NCBI RefSeq assembly: GCF_900128885.1
Contig: NZ_FQTU01000010.1
Location: forward strand, 16,360 to 80,359
DNA length: 64,000 bases
Direction of reading: 5' to 3'
Source of the DNA: Alkalibacter saccharofermentans DSM 14828
Lineage (GTDB): Bacteria; Bacillota; Clostridia; Eubacteriales; Alkalibacteraceae
Shown: positions 25,901 to 35,900 of the stretch, one piece after another
Numbering within the stretch: position 1 is the stretch's first letter
Layout: each line of letters starts with the position of its first letter
The notes under the pieces: model-generated
Told to the model about the DNA's origin: nothing
Databases searched by the model: none
The model's input: only the letters and a program-made list of their open reading frames with translations
Made by a program: the position numbers and the translations under genes

Positions 25901-25976
25901 GGTCGCATAGCTCAGCTGGGAGAGCACCTGCCTTACAAGCAGGGGGTCATAGGTTCGAGCCCTATTGCGACCACCA
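25901..25976 (+). tRNA. tRNA-Val (TAC)
   Basis: Cloverleaf with acceptor GGTCGCA/TGCGACC, D-arm AGCTCAGCTGGGAGAGC, anticodon TAC at 25934-25936 in loop CTTACAA, T-loop GGTTCGAGCC. Discriminator base is A and CCA is encoded. Confidence 0.98.
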
Positions 25977-26015
25977 TTATTTAAAAAGATTCTGCATGTC
26001 AGATCTTATATATGC

Positions 26016-26092
26016 GGCCTGGTAGTTCAGTTGGTTAGAATGCCAGCCTGTCACGCTGGAGGTCGAGGGTTCGAGTCCCTTCCAGGTCGCCA
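26016..26092 (+). tRNA. tRNA-Asp (GTC)
   Basis: Acceptor GGCCTGG/CCAGGTC, anticodon GTC at 26050-26052, T-loop GGTTCGAGTCC. Discriminator is G, as expected for tRNA-Asp; CCA is encoded. Confidence 0.98.
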
Positions 26093-26173
26093 TTCATTAA
26101 ATTAAGAATATGTTTTTAATGTCAACAATTGAGAAGCGAGAACCATTATCTGTTTTATTTCAGCTGATATTCA

Positions 26174-26249
<76 letters not shown>

Positions 26250-26276
26250 TTAGTGTTTCAATTTGATAGTACACAT

Positions 26277-26351
26277 GCGAAAGTGGCTCAGTGGTAGAGC
26301 ATCGCCTTGCCAAGGCGAGGGTCGCGGGTTCAAATCCCGTCTTTCGCTCCA
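26277..26351 (+). tRNA. tRNA-Gly (GCC)
   Basis: Acceptor GCGAAAG/CTTTCGC, anticodon GCC at 26309-26311, T-loop GGTTCAAATCC, encoded CCA. The discriminator is T (UCCA end), which is the base that pairs with the TGGA element of the T-box leader before valS. Confidence 0.98.
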
Positions 26352-26355
26352 TAAT

Positions 26356-26429
26356 GGCGGCATAGCCAAGTGGTAAGGCACGGGACTGCAACTCCCTTAC
26401 CCCCAGTTCAAATCTGGGTGCCGCCTCCA
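26356..26429 (+). tRNA. tRNA-Cys (GCA)
   Basis: Acceptor GGCGGCA/TGCCGCC, anticodon GCA at 26388-26390, T-loop AGTTCAAATCT, discriminator T, CCA encoded. Last gene of the five-tRNA operon. Confidence 0.98.
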
Positions 26430-26455
26430 AATAAAAATACATATTTTAATATAAT

Positions 26456-26484
26456 AAAAACCCACTGATATCAGTGGGTTTTTA
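26456..26484. terminator. Bidirectional terminator after the tRNA operon
   Basis: AAAAACCCACTGA pairs perfectly with TCAGTGGGTTTTT; it can also serve the converging surface-protein gene. Confidence 0.92.
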
Positions 26485-26505
26485 TATTTGTATTATGTTG
26501 AAGTT

Positions 26506-27540
26506 CTAAATTTGTCGTGAACGATGTCGGATGAAAGTCAGGCCAAAAGCCAATCCTAATAAAACTAGCCCCACGATGACATAATTGATATTTTCACCGG
26601 TTTTAGGGATTTCCTGCTGATCTTTTGTTGTCGTATCTGTAGTTGTTGCTGAAGTATCCGATCCGTTTGCTTCCGGTTCCGTCTCAGTATCGTCAGAACC
26701 GTTTGTTCCCGGTTCCGTCTCAGTATCGTCAGAACCATTTGTTCCCGGTTCCGTCTCAGTGTCGTCAGAACCATTTGTTTCAGATGATGGCGGCACATCT
26801 GTACATGTGCCATTAGTGATCGTGTTGCTATCGAGAGTGACAGCACCGTTTCTTGCCAGTAGTTGACCCTGCACTGTCGCATTAGTGTTGGCAGTTATAT
26901 CTGTCAAAGCGAAAATATGACCTACAAATTCTGTGCTTGTACCCAAAGTCGCGGAGCTTCCTACTTGCCAAAATACCCTACAGTACTGTGCTCCATTGAT
27001 GAGACTGACTCTGCTGTTAGATGCTGTTGTAAGTGTGCTGCCTATCTGGAATATGAAGACAGCTTCGGGGTCTCCCTGAGCATCAAGGGTCAGAGTCCCT
27101 GTCAATTGGGCCGATGAGGAAAAGAAATAGACTCCAGGTGTGAGTGTCATTCCGCCCAGATCCTGCCCGGTCATATCAGAGGTGACCGGGCGACCGGCTG
27201 CGTCATTGTAAGCGGTGACAAGGTCTGCCTGTGCTTGGATGGCTTCAGCATCGTTTAGATGAATAGTTCCGTCTTGAACTGTTCCAGGTGGAAATCCAGT
27301 GACCGAACTGCCAGGAGAAACTCCTATATTCCCACCGGCGTCGCCACTAATCACGGTTGAGCCTGTATTGGTTATCGTAGTACCGGCTAGAACCGCAAAT
27401 GATTCCGTTGTTCCCAGACCGACAGTTGGTTCGGATGCTACTACACTTGCCGGCATCAACAGGAGAATCAGAGATAATGCCAATATTAAAGATGTGGATC
27501 CAAAACTTTTTCGCAAGTTCATAAAATTTTGTGTGTTCAT
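26506..27540 (-). CDS. DUF3494 (ice-binding-like) surface protein with sortase anchor
   Basis: The 344-residue product has a Sec signal (about 1-35; STSLILALSLILLLMPASVV), then a DUF3494/ice-binding-like beta-solenoid (about 38-245). Typical stretches are FAVLAGTTITNTGSTVISGD, GTIHLNDAEAIQAQADL, TPGVYFFSSSAQLTGTLTLD, VFWQVGSSATLGTSTEFVGH and LLARNGAVTLDSNTI. A Thr/Glu/Asp-rich linker with three copies of NGSDDTETEP(G/E) follows, then IPKTG (LPXTG variant), a hydrophobic helix and a basic tail RHRSRQI. So it is covalently attached to the wall by sortase. In a mesophilic anaerobe the fold more likely serves adhesion than ice binding. ATG follows AAAGGGTG. The GC content is visibly higher than that of its neighbours, suggesting transfer. 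Confidence 0.88.
   Translation of the reverse strand: MNTQNFMNLRKSFGSTSLILALSLILLLMPASVVASEPTVGLGTTESFAVLAGTTITNTGSTVISGDAGGNIGVSPGSSVTGFPPGTVQDGTIHLNDAEAIQAQADLVTAYNDAAGRPVTSDMTGQDLGGMTLTPGVYFFSSSAQLTGTLTLDAQGDPEAVFIFQIGSTLTTASNSRVSLINGAQYCRVFWQVGSSATLGTSTEFVGHIFALTDITANTNATVQGQLLARNGAVTLDSNTITNGTCTDVPPSSETNGSDDTETEPGTNGSDDTETEPGTNGSDDTETEPEANGSDTSATTTDTTTKDQQEIPKTGENINYVIVGLVLLGLAFGLTFIRHRSRQI
26675..26782 (-). repeat. Three 36-bp in-frame tandem repeats in the surface-protein linker
   Basis: GGTTCCGTCTCAGT recurs at 26675, 26711 and 26747, a period of exactly 36 bases (12 residues, NGSDDTETEP plus two). Copies differ at few bases, so copy number may vary between strains. Confidence 0.92.
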
Positions 27541-28035
27541 AAAATTTTCACCCTTTCTGTATTTAACGATTTAATTATGTATAATCTATCGGTTCCTTTG
27601 ATGACATTAAATTAACTGCTTTTTTTCGCTTGAATTAACTATTGGCATAATGAGTTGTCCATCGTTTTCAAAATAGTCGATGTGATAAGTTTTTTCATTT
27701 CATAGGCATCACCTCTAATGGATATTTGAATACGTTTTCATAACAACTGAAAAAAGTCACTTCGTTCCACTTTTTTAGGTTGCATAAGCGTTAAACCAAT
27801 ACATGCTAGTTGAACAACAGAGATTACTAGTTTTTAACTATTAGCATTACTATTGTATACCTAATTCTAAACAATGTCAATAAAATATAATATTAATGTA
27901 AATAAATGTATTATAAATGAAAGAAGACATGAATAATTTAAAGGGACAGATGACGGTTGCCCGACTTCTACCCCTTTGATTTGAATTATAATTATGACAG
28001 TTTTATTGGATTTTGTGAAAAATCTTAAGTGTAAT
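27541..28035. other. Long AT-rich intergenic region (495 bases)
   Basis: No convincing gene is seen. It contains the ribosome site and probable promoter of the surface-protein gene, a hairpin with A/T flanks (AAAAAAGT ... ACTTTTTT, about 27750-27776) that could act as a terminator, and a second hairpin near 27938-27979 (AAAGGGAC ... CCCCTTTG). A possible 19-codon frame on the minus strand (about 27634-27693, starting MKKLITSTILK) follows AGAGGTG but is too short to call. Confidence 0.5.
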
Positions 28036-28839
28036 TTAAATTTTTATGCCAGCTGGGTTCCGCTTATCAAAAGTATAAACGTGTTTAAACCCGAGTTGCT
28101 TTAACATAAGATAAACTGGAGGAATATTATTTCCCACCGTTTCAGCGGTATGGGAATCTGAACCGACGGTTATTATTTCTCCCCCAAGCTCTATGTAGTC
28201 TTGAAGAATAAGCTGAGAAGGAAAAATCTCTAGAGAGCTGGAACGAAAGCCAGATGTATTTATTTCAATTCCAATGTTTCTTTGGGAAGCTTTTCTTAGA
28301 ATTTCATGTATCAATTCTTCTAAATCACCATGCTTGTACTTTCCGTGCAAGTCAAAAGCATACCTTTTTAGCAGGTCAAAATGGCCAAGGACATCAAAAT
28401 CGCCTTCTGAAACGCTATTATAGACTTCTTCGAAATAGGCGATGTAACTTTCCTCAAGGTTTTTATCATCGGCAAAGCAAACCAGGTCAATGTCATCAAT
28501 AAAATGGATAGAACCCAGTACGAAATCAAGTGTCTTGTCTGAAGTATACTGAATCAGCTCCTGCGAATTAAGGTGAGGCTCGCCAAGTTCTATCCCTTTT
28601 TTTATTATTAAAATTTCTTGAAATAAATCCTTGCATCGTTCTATTTCTTTTGAGTATTCTTCCATATTGAGGTTGTGGCAGCATGGAGAAGCATGAGTAG
28701 CGGAAATATGCTCTGTGAAGCAGATTTCATCTATCTTTTTTCTAATGGCAGCAGAACATATCTCCTCGATAGAAGACTTTCCGTCATGTGAAAAAGTGGA
28801 GTGTATATGATAATCAATAATGAAGTTTATTTCAATCAC
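28036..28839 (-). CDS. PHP-family histidinol-phosphatase-like hydrolase
   Basis: The 267-residue protein starts with the PHP metal motif DYHIHSTFSHDG, followed by CFTEHIS, GIELGEPH, LGSIHFID and, at the C-terminus, ITVGSDSHTAETVG. These are the metal-ligand clusters of HisJ-type histidinol-phosphatases (K-type), which dephosphorylate histidinol phosphate. No other his gene is near, so a general PHP phosphoesterase is equally possible. The only start in frame near the N-terminus is GTG 28839, which overlaps the AGAGGTG site; initiation is therefore unusual. The gene is monocistronic. Confidence 0.82.
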   Translation of the reverse strand: MIEINFIIDYHIHSTFSHDGKSSIEEICSAAIRKKIDEICFTEHISATHASPCCHNLNMEEYSKEIERCKDLFQEILIIKKGIELGEPHLNSQELIQYTSDKTLDFVLGSIHFIDDIDLVCFADDKNLEESYIAYFEEVYNSVSEGDFDVLGHFDLLKRYAFDLHGKYKHGDLEELIHEILRKASQRNIGIEINTSGFRSSSLEIFPSQLILQDYIELGGEIITVGSDSHTAETVGNNIPPVYLMLKQLGFKHVYTFDKRNPAGIKI

Positions 28840-28926
28840 CTCTAAAAAGTATTATATGCTTAAATCATACTACTCTTTATAGGACAGCACAATATTATAA
28901 CGTTTGCAAATTATTGAATATAAAGA

Positions 28927-29508
28927 TTATTTTCTGAATTCAGGTGCAGCATCATAGATGCATTCCAATGCATGTCTGAAACTTCCTTTCCAGTCAAAGT
29001 TGCCGTTTTTTATGCACCAGGTTACTTCATGACCTAAAAAAGCATAAGCAGAAGCCACGTACAAGTCGAGTGGGTTGTTTTTATTTCTTATTTGTCCTGT
29101 TTCTTGTCCCTTTTTAATTATTGCAACAGCAATTTGTGTCAATTCATCTCTAAGTTCGTAACTGCCGTGATCTTTCTTGAGGTTGCTTATAAGCATCTGG
29201 CTGAAAAAATCTGAACCATATTTATGGGCTACATCTATTAGTGAATCGAAGCATATCATAAGTTGGTCCCAGTGGTTGTTTTGGGTAATTATAGACATTA
29301 AGTAAAGGCTTATGTTGTGAGTTATCCCATCATAAAACTGTAGGATCAAATCTTCCTTGGACTTGAGGTGGTAATAGAATGTGGTTTTTGAGATGTTGCA
29401 GGCCTCACAAATATCTGCAATAGTAACTTCTTTGTAATTTTTTTCGAGAAATAGCTTGTTTGCGGTGTCTATGATAAATGATTTAGTTGAGTTGTTAGCT
29501 GTTGACAT
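28927..29508 (-). CDS. TetR-family transcriptional regulator (divergent from OYE gene)
   Basis: The 193-residue protein has the TetR N-terminal helix-turn-helix (about 8-55; LFLEKNYKEVTIADICEACN and ISKTTFYYHLKSKEDLI) and a helical ligand-binding C-terminal domain. ATG follows CGGAGG. It is divergent from the flavin reductase gene at 29660 across about 150 bases that contain TAATATA...TATATTA inverted repeats (about 29586-29612). By the usual logic of such pairs it represses that gene; this is inference. Confidence 0.88.
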   Translation of the reverse strand: MSTANNSTKSFIIDTANKLFLEKNYKEVTIADICEACNISKTTFYYHLKSKEDLILQFYDGITHNISLYLMSIITQNNHWDQLMICFDSLIDVAHKYGSDFFSQMLISNLKKDHGSYELRDELTQIAVAIIKKGQETGQIRNKNNPLDLYVASAYAFLGHEVTWCIKNGNFDWKGSFRHALECIYDAAPEFRK

Positions 29509-29659
29509 GAGAACCTCCGTTAAATGTATATATGTTTAATATGCTATATAATAGCACATTTTTTTTTAAAAAACTATATTGACAATAATATAACAAGTTG
29601 ATATTATATTACTGAGGTCATATAAAACAATACTAAGGTAAACCAAAGGAGGTATTCAA

Positions 29660-31570
29660 ATGAAATTGTTTGAAAGAACAAGTATTGGAAACATGAAACT
29701 GAAAAACAGAATAGTAATGGGCCCTATGGGTACGACGGGAGAAGCGGATGGTTCGTATTGTCATGAAGGCATTCGTTATTTTGAAGAAAGAGCAAAAGGC
29801 GGTACAGGTTTGATAATTACAGGTGCCAATGTAGTAACAAGCAAGTATGAGCCTCGGCCGTGTACGGAACTTAGTGACTTTCACAATGTAGAGAGATTAA
29901 ATATGCTGATTGAAAGATGCCACCACCATGGTTCCAAGGTATGCGTGCAAATATCTCCTGGGCTAGGAAGGCAGCAGTTTACAGACCCCTTTACTCCTCC
30001 ATACTCTGCAGGTGATTGTGGAGCATTTTGGTTTCCTGATTTAAAGTGCAAGCCTTTTGCCAAAGATCAAATAAAAGATCTTGTGGATAAAGTAGGATAT
30101 TCAGCCTATTTGGCAAAATTAGCCGGAGCCGATGCAGTAGAGTTGCACGCTTACGGTGGATATTTATTAGATCAATTTCATTCTGCGCAATGGAATAATC
30201 GAACTGATGAATATGGTGGTGATTTGGAAAATAGAATGAGGTTTACTGTTGAGTGCATAGAATCAATAAGAAAAAATGTAGGTCCTGAGTTTCCTATCTT
30301 AGTGAAATTTACTCCTGTGCATAGAGTAGAAGGTGGACGAGAATTAGATGAAGGTCTTGAAATGGCCAAAATATTGGAATCTGCCGGAGTTGATGCCTTG
30401 CATGTAGATGTTGGTTGTTATGAAGCTTGGTACAAGGCGATTTCTACAGTTTACCAAGAAGAGGGACATCAAATGGATGTTGTTGAAGCAGTGAAAAAAA
30501 CTGTATCGATTCCTGTGCTGGGACAAGGGAAGATGTTTGATCCTAGGAAGGCCGAAAAGGCTGTTAAAGAAGGGGTGACTGACTATGTAGTGTTAGGTCA
30601 TCAGATGTTATCTGATCCCCATTGGGCCAATAAGGTTAAAGCCGGCGATTATGAGGATATAATCCCTTGCATCGGATGCAACGAATGCCTGCTAGCTGGA
30701 TTTTCAGGTAAACATTACTACTGTGGCGTAAATCCGCTTTGCTATGCAGAAGGAGATTACCAATTGCCTGAAAAGACTGATGAAAAGAAATCAGTACTGG
30801 TAGTTGGTGGCGGACCAGGTGGTATGTCAACTGCAATAGCAGCTGCAAAAAGAGGTTTTGAGGTAGAACTATGGGAGAAAGATTCTAAACTTGGCGGGAA
30901 TTTATGGGCTGCAGGTTTGCCTACATTTAAAAATGATGTATTGAAGCTTATAACATATATGGAAAGACAGTTGGATAAGCTGGGAGTCGATGTTAAATTG
31001 AACAAGGAAGGTTCTCAACAGGATATACCAGCGGGTAAATATGACAAAGTTGTTATTGCAACCGGCTCAAATCCGATAATGCCTCCAATAGAAGGAATAG
31101 AAAATGCATCGTCAGCTAATGATTATCTGGTGGGACTGAAGAAACCGGGCAAAAAGGTAGTGGTTATAGGTGGCGGTCTTGTCGGATGCGAGACAGCAGC
31201 TTATATGAAAGAAACAGCGGAGGAAGTTACAATTATAGAGATGTTGGGCGACATTTTGGCAATAGCAGATCACTGTTTGAATAATGATCAAGCCTTAAGG
31301 GATATGATAAAAGAAAGGAATATCGCTGTAGTAGGCAATGCCAAAGTAAAAAAAATAGAAAAAGATAGAGTGATATATACAAAAGACGGCGAGGATCATG
31401 CGGTTGACTGCGATACCGTTATTGTAGCCGCAGGATTTAAATCTGAGAACAGATTAGAGGATGAACTGTACGATAAAATGGATAATATAGCCGTTGTAGG
31501 CGACGCAGAGGCGCCAAGAAAAATTTTGAATGCAGTGCATGAAGGATACCATACAGTAAGAATCATGTAA
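29660..31570 (+). CDS. OYE-type NADH:flavin oxidoreductase (enoate/2,4-dienoyl-CoA reductase family)
   Basis: The 636-residue protein has three parts. An FMN-binding TIM barrel (about 1-330) shows MGPMGTTGEADG, GADAVELHAYGGYLLDQF and DEYGGDLENRMRF. A 4Fe-4S site follows (CIGCNECLLAGFSGKHYYC, Cys spacing 2-2-11). Then comes an NAD(P)H/FAD disulfide-reductase-like domain (about 370-636; VVGGGPGGMSTAIAAAKRG and VVIGGGLVGCETAAYM). This is the layout of enoate reductase, FadH and bile-acid BaiCD-type enzymes, which reduce C=C bonds in anaerobes. The substrate cannot be told. ATG follows AAAGGAGG, and a TetR gene is divergent, so induction by an enoate-like ligand is plausible. Confidence 0.92.
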   Translation: MKLFERTSIGNMKLKNRIVMGPMGTTGEADGSYCHEGIRYFEERAKGGTGLIITGANVVTSKYEPRPCTELSDFHNVERLNMLIERCHHHGSKVCVQISPGLGRQQFTDPFTPPYSAGDCGAFWFPDLKCKPFAKDQIKDLVDKVGYSAYLAKLAGADAVELHAYGGYLLDQFHSAQWNNRTDEYGGDLENRMRFTVECIESIRKNVGPEFPILVKFTPVHRVEGGRELDEGLEMAKILESAGVDALHVDVGCYEAWYKAISTVYQEEGHQMDVVEAVKKTVSIPVLGQGKMFDPRKAEKAVKEGVTDYVVLGHQMLSDPHWANKVKAGDYEDIIPCIGCNECLLAGFSGKHYYCGVNPLCYAEGDYQLPEKTDEKKSVLVVGGGPGGMSTAIAAAKRGFEVELWEKDSKLGGNLWAAGLPTFKNDVLKLITYMERQLDKLGVDVKLNKEGSQQDIPAGKYDKVVIATGSNPIMPPIEGIENASSANDYLVGLKKPGKKVVVIGGGLVGCETAAYMKETAEEVTIIEMLGDILAIADHCLNNDQALRDMIKERNIAVVGNAKVKKIEKDRVIYTKDGEDHAVDCDTVIVAAGFKSENRLEDELYDKMDNIAVVGDAEAPRKILNAVHEGYHTVRIM

Positions 31571-31724
31571 ACTAATATATTAGAGTGACCTCATTGGATG
31601 AGGTTGCTCTTTTATATTTAGAGATATATTAACAGTTGGTTTTTTATTTTGATGCATAGACAAACAATAAATATTTTTTATATGGTATAATTAAGGGAGT
31701 GATGATTAAAGGAAGGAAGAAAAT

Positions 31725-32558
31725 ATGAGTATTAAAATGATAGCTTTTGATTTAGATGGAACCTTGTTGAATGACAAGCAGCGCATAACTCAAAAGACGT
31801 TAAAAGAAATTAAAAGAGTCAAGAATGAAGGAATTAAAATATCGGTTGCCACAGGGAGAAGTTATTCTGCAAGCAAATTTTATGCAAATCAGATAGAAGC
31901 CGATTATATAGTCTGCTGCAACGGAGCCATAGTTTATGATGTGGCCCTTGATTATGTAATCTATAAGAAACCAATGCCTCAGGATACGGCGCATCAAATA
32001 ATTGAAGACATGTATAAATATTCTGACGTTCTCAAGATTCAATGGGATAGCTTTGATACCTACTATTCAAATAATCTACTTCCTTTCGAAGAAGATTATA
32101 TTAGCGCTTACAAGAGTGAGTACCCCATGGAGTCCTTTAATTTGATGCTGCTCAAATCTATTGAAGGCAAAAAAGAGCTTTTAAGGAAAGAAGAAATATA
32201 TCAGATATTCACATTTTCTATGTCGGACGGCGATGAAAGCTATATGAATATTTTAGAATCATTAAGAGGCTATGATGGTATAAACTATGTCGATTTTAAA
32301 GAAAACTACACGGATATAACTCACAAGGATGTCAGTAAAGGCGAAGCCCTCAAGTATTTGTTTAATTTGAATAACCTAGATACAAAAGATCTTATGGCCT
32401 TCGGAGACAATCATAATGATGAGACGATGATGACAATAGCCGGAGCCTCAGTCGCGATGGGTAATGCACATCAGTCCATAAAGGACAAATCAAAGTATAT
32501 TGCCGGTGAAAATTCCAACGAAGGAATAGCTGAATTTATGCAAAATTATTTCAAATAA
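31725..32558 (+). CDS. Cof-type HAD-IIB phosphatase
   Basis: The 277-residue protein has the HAD motifs: DLDGTLLND (nucleophile Asp, about 9), ISVATGRSY (motif II), a Lys (DVSKGEALKYL, about 205) and FGDNHNDETMM (motif IV). A type IIB cap domain lies between. These Cof-like enzymes dephosphorylate sugar phosphates, flavin or pyridoxal phosphates; specificity is not predictable. Start ATG follows AAAGGAAGG. The gene is monocistronic. Confidence 0.93.
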   Translation: MSIKMIAFDLDGTLLNDKQRITQKTLKEIKRVKNEGIKISVATGRSYSASKFYANQIEADYIVCCNGAIVYDVALDYVIYKKPMPQDTAHQIIEDMYKYSDVLKIQWDSFDTYYSNNLLPFEEDYISAYKSEYPMESFNLMLLKSIEGKKELLRKEEIYQIFTFSMSDGDESYMNILESLRGYDGINYVDFKENYTDITHKDVSKGEALKYLFNLNNLDTKDLMAFGDNHNDETMMTIAGASVAMGNAHQSIKDKSKYIAGENSNEGIAEFMQNYFK

Positions 32559-32907
32559 AACTGCACATGTATTGTATTTTTTTTTAACAATAGAGGCTTA
32601 TAATCCGTTACATTAAATTGAGTATTCTGAAAAAGACATACACATTCATGAACAAGCCTGAATAAAAATGTGCTAAAACAAGAAAAAGGATATACAAATA
32701 ACCCAAAAATATGGCATAACGAGTTATATATACAATAAAAGACATACATTATCCTGTGTACACAAGTCAATTCGTGTGTAATTCTATATACAATGTACAA
32801 TGCCTATGTTATAATTGACATGCTATTGCGCCCCAAAGCGTATGGTTTTTAGTACATTGCATTTATTTTCATTAACAATTTTTATTGAAATATAAGGAGG
32901 TTCATTC
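32559..32907 (+). promoter_or_regulatory. Upstream region of nifJ
   Basis: This 349-base gap has no gene. An extended -10 element TGTTATAAT ends at 32815 and has no clear -35 box. Upstream, TACACAA (about 32759-32765) and TTCGTGTGTA (about 32771-32780) form an imperfect inverted repeat that could be an operator. The leader is about 90 bases, AT-rich, and ends in AAGGAGG before nifJ. Confidence 0.4.
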
Positions 32908-35900
32908 ATGGCAAGAAAAATGAAAACTATGGATGGTAACACAGCCGCGGCTTATGTATCTTATGCATTTACCGAAGTTGCTGCTATCTATCCAATCACT
33001 CCATCATCCAATATGGCAGAAATGGTGGATGAGTGGTCGGCAAAAGGCCAAAAAAACATCTTTGGTGAAACAGTAGATGTAGTTGAGATGCAATCTGAGG
33101 CAGGAGCCGCAGGAGCAGTTCACGGTTCTTTAGCTGCTGGTGCGTTGACAAGTACGTACACTGCTTCTCAAGGACTTTTATTAATGCTTCCAAACATGTA
33201 CAAAATTGCAGGAGAGTTGCTGCCTGGAGTATTCCATGTTAGCGCAAGAGCAATTGCAGGACACGCACTATCAATTTTCGGCGATCACTCAGACGTTATG
33301 TCTGCAAAGCCTACAGGATTCGCTCTACTTGCTTCAAACAGTGTTCAAGAGGTTATGGACCTTGGTGGTATCGCTCACTTGGCGGCCATTAAGACTAGAG
33401 TTCCTTTCCTTCATTTCTTTGACGGTTTTAGAACATCTCATGAAATTCAAAAGATTGAGCAAATCGAATATGAAGAATTTGCTGAACTTTTAGATTTTGA
33501 AGCAGTTCAAGCATTTAGAGACAGAGCCCTTAATCCAGAGCATCCTGTAACTAGAGGTACAGCACAAAATCCAGATATATTCTTCCAGGCAAGAGAAGCA
33601 TTAAATCCATTTTACGAAAGTGTTCCTGATGTAGTAGCAGACTACATGAAGGAAATAACAAAGCTGACAGGAAGAGAATACAAGCCTTTTGATTATTATG
33701 GAGCTAAAGACGCAACTGAAGTGATCATAGCTATGGGCTCTGTAGTAGATACCATCGAAGAGACTGTTGACTATCTTGTTTCAAAAGGAAAGAAAGTCGG
33801 AGTAATAAAGGTAAGACTTTACAGACCATTCTCAGAAAAGTATTTCTTCGATGTATTGCCTGATACTGTCGAAAAAATTTCAGTTTTAGATAGAAGTAAA
33901 GAATTGGGAGCTCTTGGAGATGCTCTTTATGAAGACGTAAGAACCTTGTTCTACGACAAAGATAAGAAGCCTGTAATCGTAGGCGGAAGATATGGTCTTG
34001 GTTCAAAAGATACCACTCCATCTCAAATCTTATCTGTCTATGAAAACTTAAGCACAGCTGAACCTAAAAATGGATTCACAGTTGGTATTGTTGACGATGT
34101 TACTTTTACTTCCCTGGAAGAAAAAGAAGTTATCAACACAACTCCGGAAGGAACAATCAGATGTAAATTCTGGGGATTGGGATCTGATGGAACAGTTGGA
34201 GCAAATAAAAACGCAATCAAGGTAATAGGGGACAATACAGACATGTATGCCCAAGGATACTTCTCTTACGACAGTAAGAAATCAGGTGGAGTTACTATTT
34301 CTCACTTGAGATTCGGTAAAAAGCCGATTAAATCTACTTACCTGATAGATGAGGCTGATTTTGTTTCATGTTCAACACAAGCATATGTATACCAGTATGA
34401 TCTTCTTAAAGGGTTGAAAAAGGGTGGTACATTCTTGTTTAACACCATCTGGACTCCGGAAGAACTAGCTGAGCATTTGCCTGCAGAAATGAAAAGATTT
34501 ATCGCCAACAACGATATAGAATTCTACACAATCAATGCTACAAAACTAGCTGAAGAACTAGGTCTTGGAAACAGAACCAACACTATCATGCAATCAGCAT
34601 TCTTCAAGCTGGCGAAGGTTATGGATCTTGACGAATCAATTGGCTATCTTAAGGATGCCATCAAGAAGTCTTATGGAAGCAAGGGAGATGCCATTGTCAA
34701 CATGAACAACCAAGCTGTTGACCAAGGAATCAACGCACTTGTAAAGATAGAAGTTCCTTCAGACTGGGCAGATGCTAAGGAGAATCCGGCACATGTTTCT
34801 ACAAAAGATGAGCCTGATTTCATTAAAAACGTATTGAGACCTATGAATAGACAAGAAGGGGATGTACTACCAGTTTCAACATTTACTGGAAGAGAAGACG
34901 GTACCTTCCCACAAGGTACAGCTGCTTATGAAAAAAGAGGTATTGCAGTAAACGTGCCAGAGTGGCAAATAGACAACTGTATCCAATGTAACCAATGTGC
35001 ATTCGTATGTCCTCATGCGGCAATCAGACCTTTCCTTGCAACTGAGGAAGAAATGAAAAATGCACCGGAGATTTTCGAGGCTAAGAAAACCATTGGAAAA
35101 GGATTCGAAGACTATAAATATAGAATTCAAGTTTCTATTATGGACTGTACAGGTTGCGGAAATTGTGCCGATATCTGTCCTTCAAAGCAAAAATCATTGT
35201 TGATGAAGCCAATAGGAACACAAGAAGAACAAATAGAAAACTGGGATTATGCGGTTACTCTTCCTGTAAGAGATAACATCGTTGCCAAGACAACAGTAAA
35301 AGGAAGCCAATTTGCTCAGCCATTGCTAGAGTTCTCAGGAGCTTGTGCAGGTTGTGGTGAGACTCCTTATGCAAAGGCGATCACTCAACTTTACGGAGAT
35401 AGAATGATGATAGCCAATGCTACTGGATGTTCTTCAATCTGGGGTGGTTCAGCTCCTTCAACTCCATACTGTACGGATGCACAGGGCAAAGGTCCAGCTT
35501 GGGCTAACTCTTTGTTCGAAGACAATGCAGAGTATGGTTTCGGTATGGCTATAGCAGTGAAGAAGAACAGGACTACTATAGAAAATGCTTTAAACCACAT
35601 AATGGAGTGCTGTGATGATGAAAAAGTCAAAGCTGCTGCTACTAAGTGGATTGAAACTAAAAAAGACGGAGAAGCTTCTAAAGCTGCTTCCAAAGAACTG
35701 TTAGCGGTACTGACCGATGCTAAGGCGACTTGTACGGATTGTGCTAAAAGCATTAAGACAGTAATAGATTTGAAAGATTTCTTGATTAAAAAATCTGTCT
35801 GGGTATTTGGTGGAGACGGATGGGCTTACGATATCGGATTCGGAGGATTGGATCACGTTATTGCAAGCGGAGAAGACATCAATATCATGGTATTTGATAC

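Noticed and set aside
26675..26782. Regular 36-bp repeats as a possible CRISPR array
   Set aside because: They are directly adjacent, in frame, without spacers, and encode the linker of a surface protein.
32546..32800. Open frame of 84 codons on the minus strand upstream of nifJ
   Set aside because: Cys/Tyr/Phe-rich AT-driven composition, no ribosome site, overlaps the end of the HAD gene.
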